DNA of 24,040 nt, from NCBI GenBank assembly GCA_033809415.1, contig JAPXLT010000038.1, forward strand, positions 1-24,040, read 5' to 3'. Positions 22,373-24,040 of this stretch are shown here, one piece after another; positions within the stretch are counted from its first letter, which is position 1; every line of letters starts with the position of its first letter. The notes beneath the pieces are model-generated. The model was not told the origin of the DNA and did no database searches. It saw only the letters and a program-made list of their open reading frames with translations. Both the position numbers and the translations under genes were made by a program. Source of the stretch: JAQVUB01 sp033809415 (GTDB taxonomy: Bacteria > Verrucomicrobiota > Lentisphaeria > Oligosphaerales > Oligosphaeraceae).

Positions 22373-23824
22373 ATGATTGATTTCCGTGAAAAAGTGATGG
22401 GTTGCTGGCTGGGCAAGGCGGCGGGAGGCACCTTGGGTCAGCCTTACGAGGGGTGTGATGGTCCGTTGTGTCTGACCGGCTATGATCCGGTGCCTGAGGA
22501 CATGATTCCGAATGACGATCTGGATTTACAGGTGCTCTGGGCCTGCATCCTGGATGCGATGGAGCAGCCTTGCGTTGACCGGGATGTGTTTGCGGCGGCC
22601 TGGCTGAAGCATGTCGAATTTCCCTGGGACGAATATGGCGTCGCCATACGGAATCTGCGCATGGGCATACCGGCACCGTATTCCGGGGAGTATGACAACT
22701 GGTTCAAGGATGGACTGGGGGCGGCGATCCGCAGTGAAATCTGGGCGTGCCTGGCACCGGCAAATCCTGCTCTGGCGGCGGCCTACGCCTATGAAGACGC
22801 CTGCGTCGATCACGCCGGAGACGGAATCTATGCAGCACAATTCCTGGCTGCCATGGAAAGCGCCGCCTTCTCGGAAAAGCGGATCGGGGAGCTTCTCGAG
22901 GTTGGGTTATCCGTCATCCCGGGGGATTGTCGCCTGGCGCGGGCTGTGCGGGATACGATCCGATGGTGTGCGGAATCTTCGGATTGGCTGGATGTCCGCC
23001 AACAGATCCTGGAGCATTGGGGCAGTGAAAATTTCACCGATGTGGTGATGAACTTGCCCTTTGTGGTTATGGCTCTGCTGCTCGGAAAAGGGGATTTCAG
23101 CAAAACTGTCTGCATTGCCGCCAATTGCGGACGGGATGCGGATTGCACCGCCGCCAGCGCAGGCGCAATCCTGGGAATCATCGACCCGACCGGAATCGGA
23201 CAGGAGTGGCTGAAACCCATCGGACGAAAGCTGATCCTGAATCCCGGCATCCGGGGACTTACGCATCCGGATACCCTCGATGAATTTACCGATATGATCG
23301 TGGCACTGCGAAAACGCATTTCCCTGCGCAAGGAGAGTACTGCCGCCACACCGGATTTTAGCCGATATGCCCTGCATGCGCAGTGCGGAGTGTTCTCGCC
23401 CTGGTTTGCTCAGGATGACAGCCGTTTCCAACCGAAATTGCCAGCCGAGACAAAGACCTGCAAATTTGCAGGAAATTTCGGACAGATAGCCGCTGATTGC
23501 ATTCCGACGGACTCGCTGTACATGATGCGCTTTACTTTCGAGCTTAAGGAGTCCAGTCAAGTCAGGATTATGTTCAATACCCCGGGAAATTGCCGGGTGT
23601 GGCTTGATGGCGATTATCTCTTCGGGCGGGAAGGCGGGCGGATGGCGCCGAGTTTTCACCGCTGTCCCCTCAATCAATATAAAAATATGCAGTTGACGGC
23701 GGGAACCCATGAACTTCTGGTCGGCATTGCGCCGTACGGCAAACAGAAAGTCCTCGAATGGGTCTTCGGCATCGGAGATGCCAAGACAAAACAGTGGCTG
23801 ACAAACGTAAAATCAGACAACTGA
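22373..23824 (+). CDS. ADP-ribosylglycohydrolase-family protein with C-terminal beta domain
   Basis: 483 residues from the ATG at 22373; the ATG at 22361 is less likely because GGAG lies at the right distance before 22373. The family metal-site motifs are present though varied: MGCWLGKAAGGTLGQPYEG (9-27), NDD (47-49), VDHAGDGIYAAQF (145-157) and NCGRDADCTAASAGAILG (251-268). Such enzymes bind two Mg ions and cleave N- or O-glycosidic bonds of ADP-ribose; a subset in polysaccharide-degrading bacteria sits in sugar loci and has unknown substrates. Residues ~345-483 form an extra beta-rich domain (YMMRFTFELKESSQVRIMFN, CRVWLDGDYLFGREGG, LTAGTHELLVGIAPYGKQ) that resembles PA14/galactose-binding sandwiches. 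No signal peptide. Divergent from the LacI-type gene. Confidence 0.83.
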   Translation: MIDFREKVMGCWLGKAAGGTLGQPYEGCDGPLCLTGYDPVPEDMIPNDDLDLQVLWACILDAMEQPCVDRDVFAAAWLKHVEFPWDEYGVAIRNLRMGIPAPYSGEYDNWFKDGLGAAIRSEIWACLAPANPALAAAYAYEDACVDHAGDGIYAAQFLAAMESAAFSEKRIGELLEVGLSVIPGDCRLARAVRDTIRWCAESSDWLDVRQQILEHWGSENFTDVVMNLPFVVMALLLGKGDFSKTVCIAANCGRDADCTAASAGAILGIIDPTGIGQEWLKPIGRKLILNPGIRGLTHPDTLDEFTDMIVALRKRISLRKESTAATPDFSRYALHAQCGVFSPWFAQDDSRFQPKLPAETKTCKFAGNFGQIAADCIPTDSLYMMRFTFELKESSQVRIMFNTPGNCRVWLDGDYLFGREGGRMAPSFHRCPLNQYKNMQLTAGTHELLVGIAPYGKQKVLEWVFGIGDAKTKQWLTNVKSDN

Positions 23825-23836
23825 ACCTCAGGTTCA
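23822..23836. terminator. hairpin overlapping the stop of the ADP-ribosylglycohydrolase-like gene
   Basis: TGAACC-TCA-GGTTCA begins at the stop codon. It is followed by AAAAAA and then, 15 bases on, ATTTTTTCTTC, which could close a second A/T stem and act as the terminator. Weak evidence. Confidence 0.45.
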
Positions 23837-23989
23837 AAAAAGCGAGCGTTATTTTTTCTTCATCTGATTACTAAACAATAATTTAAGGAGTTGTAACAAA
23901 ATTACTTTTACACTCAGGGCGTTTTCATTCATTTTCATGGACAGTGGCAAAAACGGGAAACGAACGGCTGATCGGCGATGTTGGAATTA

Positions 23990-24033
23990 GCCCTGAAAGG
24001 GCGTGACATACCAGCCCAGGGCAACGCCCTGGG
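23990..24033. repeat. double palindromic repeat at the right edge
   Basis: GCCCT-GAA-AGGGC (23990-24002) and CCCAGGGC-AAC-GCCCTGGG (24015-24033), separated by 12 bases. Both stems are perfect. The look is that of a REP-type intergenic repeat; the rest of 23837-23989 shows nothing recognisable. Confidence 0.75.
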
Positions 24034-24040
24034 TTCGGAT

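Overview
The window looks like a chromosomal segment from a gut-associated bacterium of the Lentisphaerota / Verrucomicrobiota neighbourhood (Victivallis-like). The grounds are two pseudopilin genes with the FTLIELLVVIAIIA leader placed at the head of operons for large secreted carbohydrate-active proteins, AraC and LacI regulators next to those operons, a sialidase-like / Gfo-Idh / nitrilase-like gene set, and dispersed palindromic repeats between genes. This placement is inferred from gene content; no ribosomal marker is present.

Layout. 1-1882 (minus) is the start of an alpha-L-rhamnosidase-like gene (GH78) that runs off the left edge. 1883-2598 is a repeat-rich gap. 2599-12605 (minus) is one degradative operon, read right to left: a pseudopilin gene (now split), a 1408-residue exported heparinase-II/III-like protein, a BNR/sialidase-like protein, a Gfo/Idh/MocA oxidoreductase and a nitrilase-family amidohydrolase. 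Genes after the second are overlapping or only tens of bases apart. A divergent AraC-type regulator (12790-13647, plus) faces this operon. 13705-14356 (minus) holds a small basic protein and an overlapping nucleotidyltransferase. 14357-14811 is again repeat-rich. 14812-20676 (minus) is a second degradative operon: pseudopilin, an 1144-residue multi-domain protein and a 567-residue paralogue of its catalytic part. 21126-22169 (minus) is a LacI-type regulator, divergent from an ADP-ribosylglycohydrolase-like gene (22373-23824, plus).

The clearest event is a 1725-bp IS1595-type transposon at 10676-12400, with 25-bp imperfect terminal inverted repeats and a perfect 8-bp target duplication (TAAAATAA). 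It carries a transposase and a lincosamide nucleotidyltransferase gene that I recognise as lnu(C). This is the layout of MTnSag1 of Streptococcus agalactiae. Removing the element and one target copy restores a single 253-codon pseudopilin frame, so the insertion looks recent. Its genes are AT-rich and point against the host operon.

How the genes may work together (inference): each degradative operon starts with a pseudopilin, continues with one or two large exported polysaccharide-active proteins, and in the first operon ends with cytoplasmic enzymes that could process the released sugars. The AraC regulator probably controls the first operon and the LacI regulator the ADP-ribosylglycohydrolase gene. 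At least two families of dispersed intergenic repeats recur in the gaps at about 2 kb, 14.5 kb and 21 kb.
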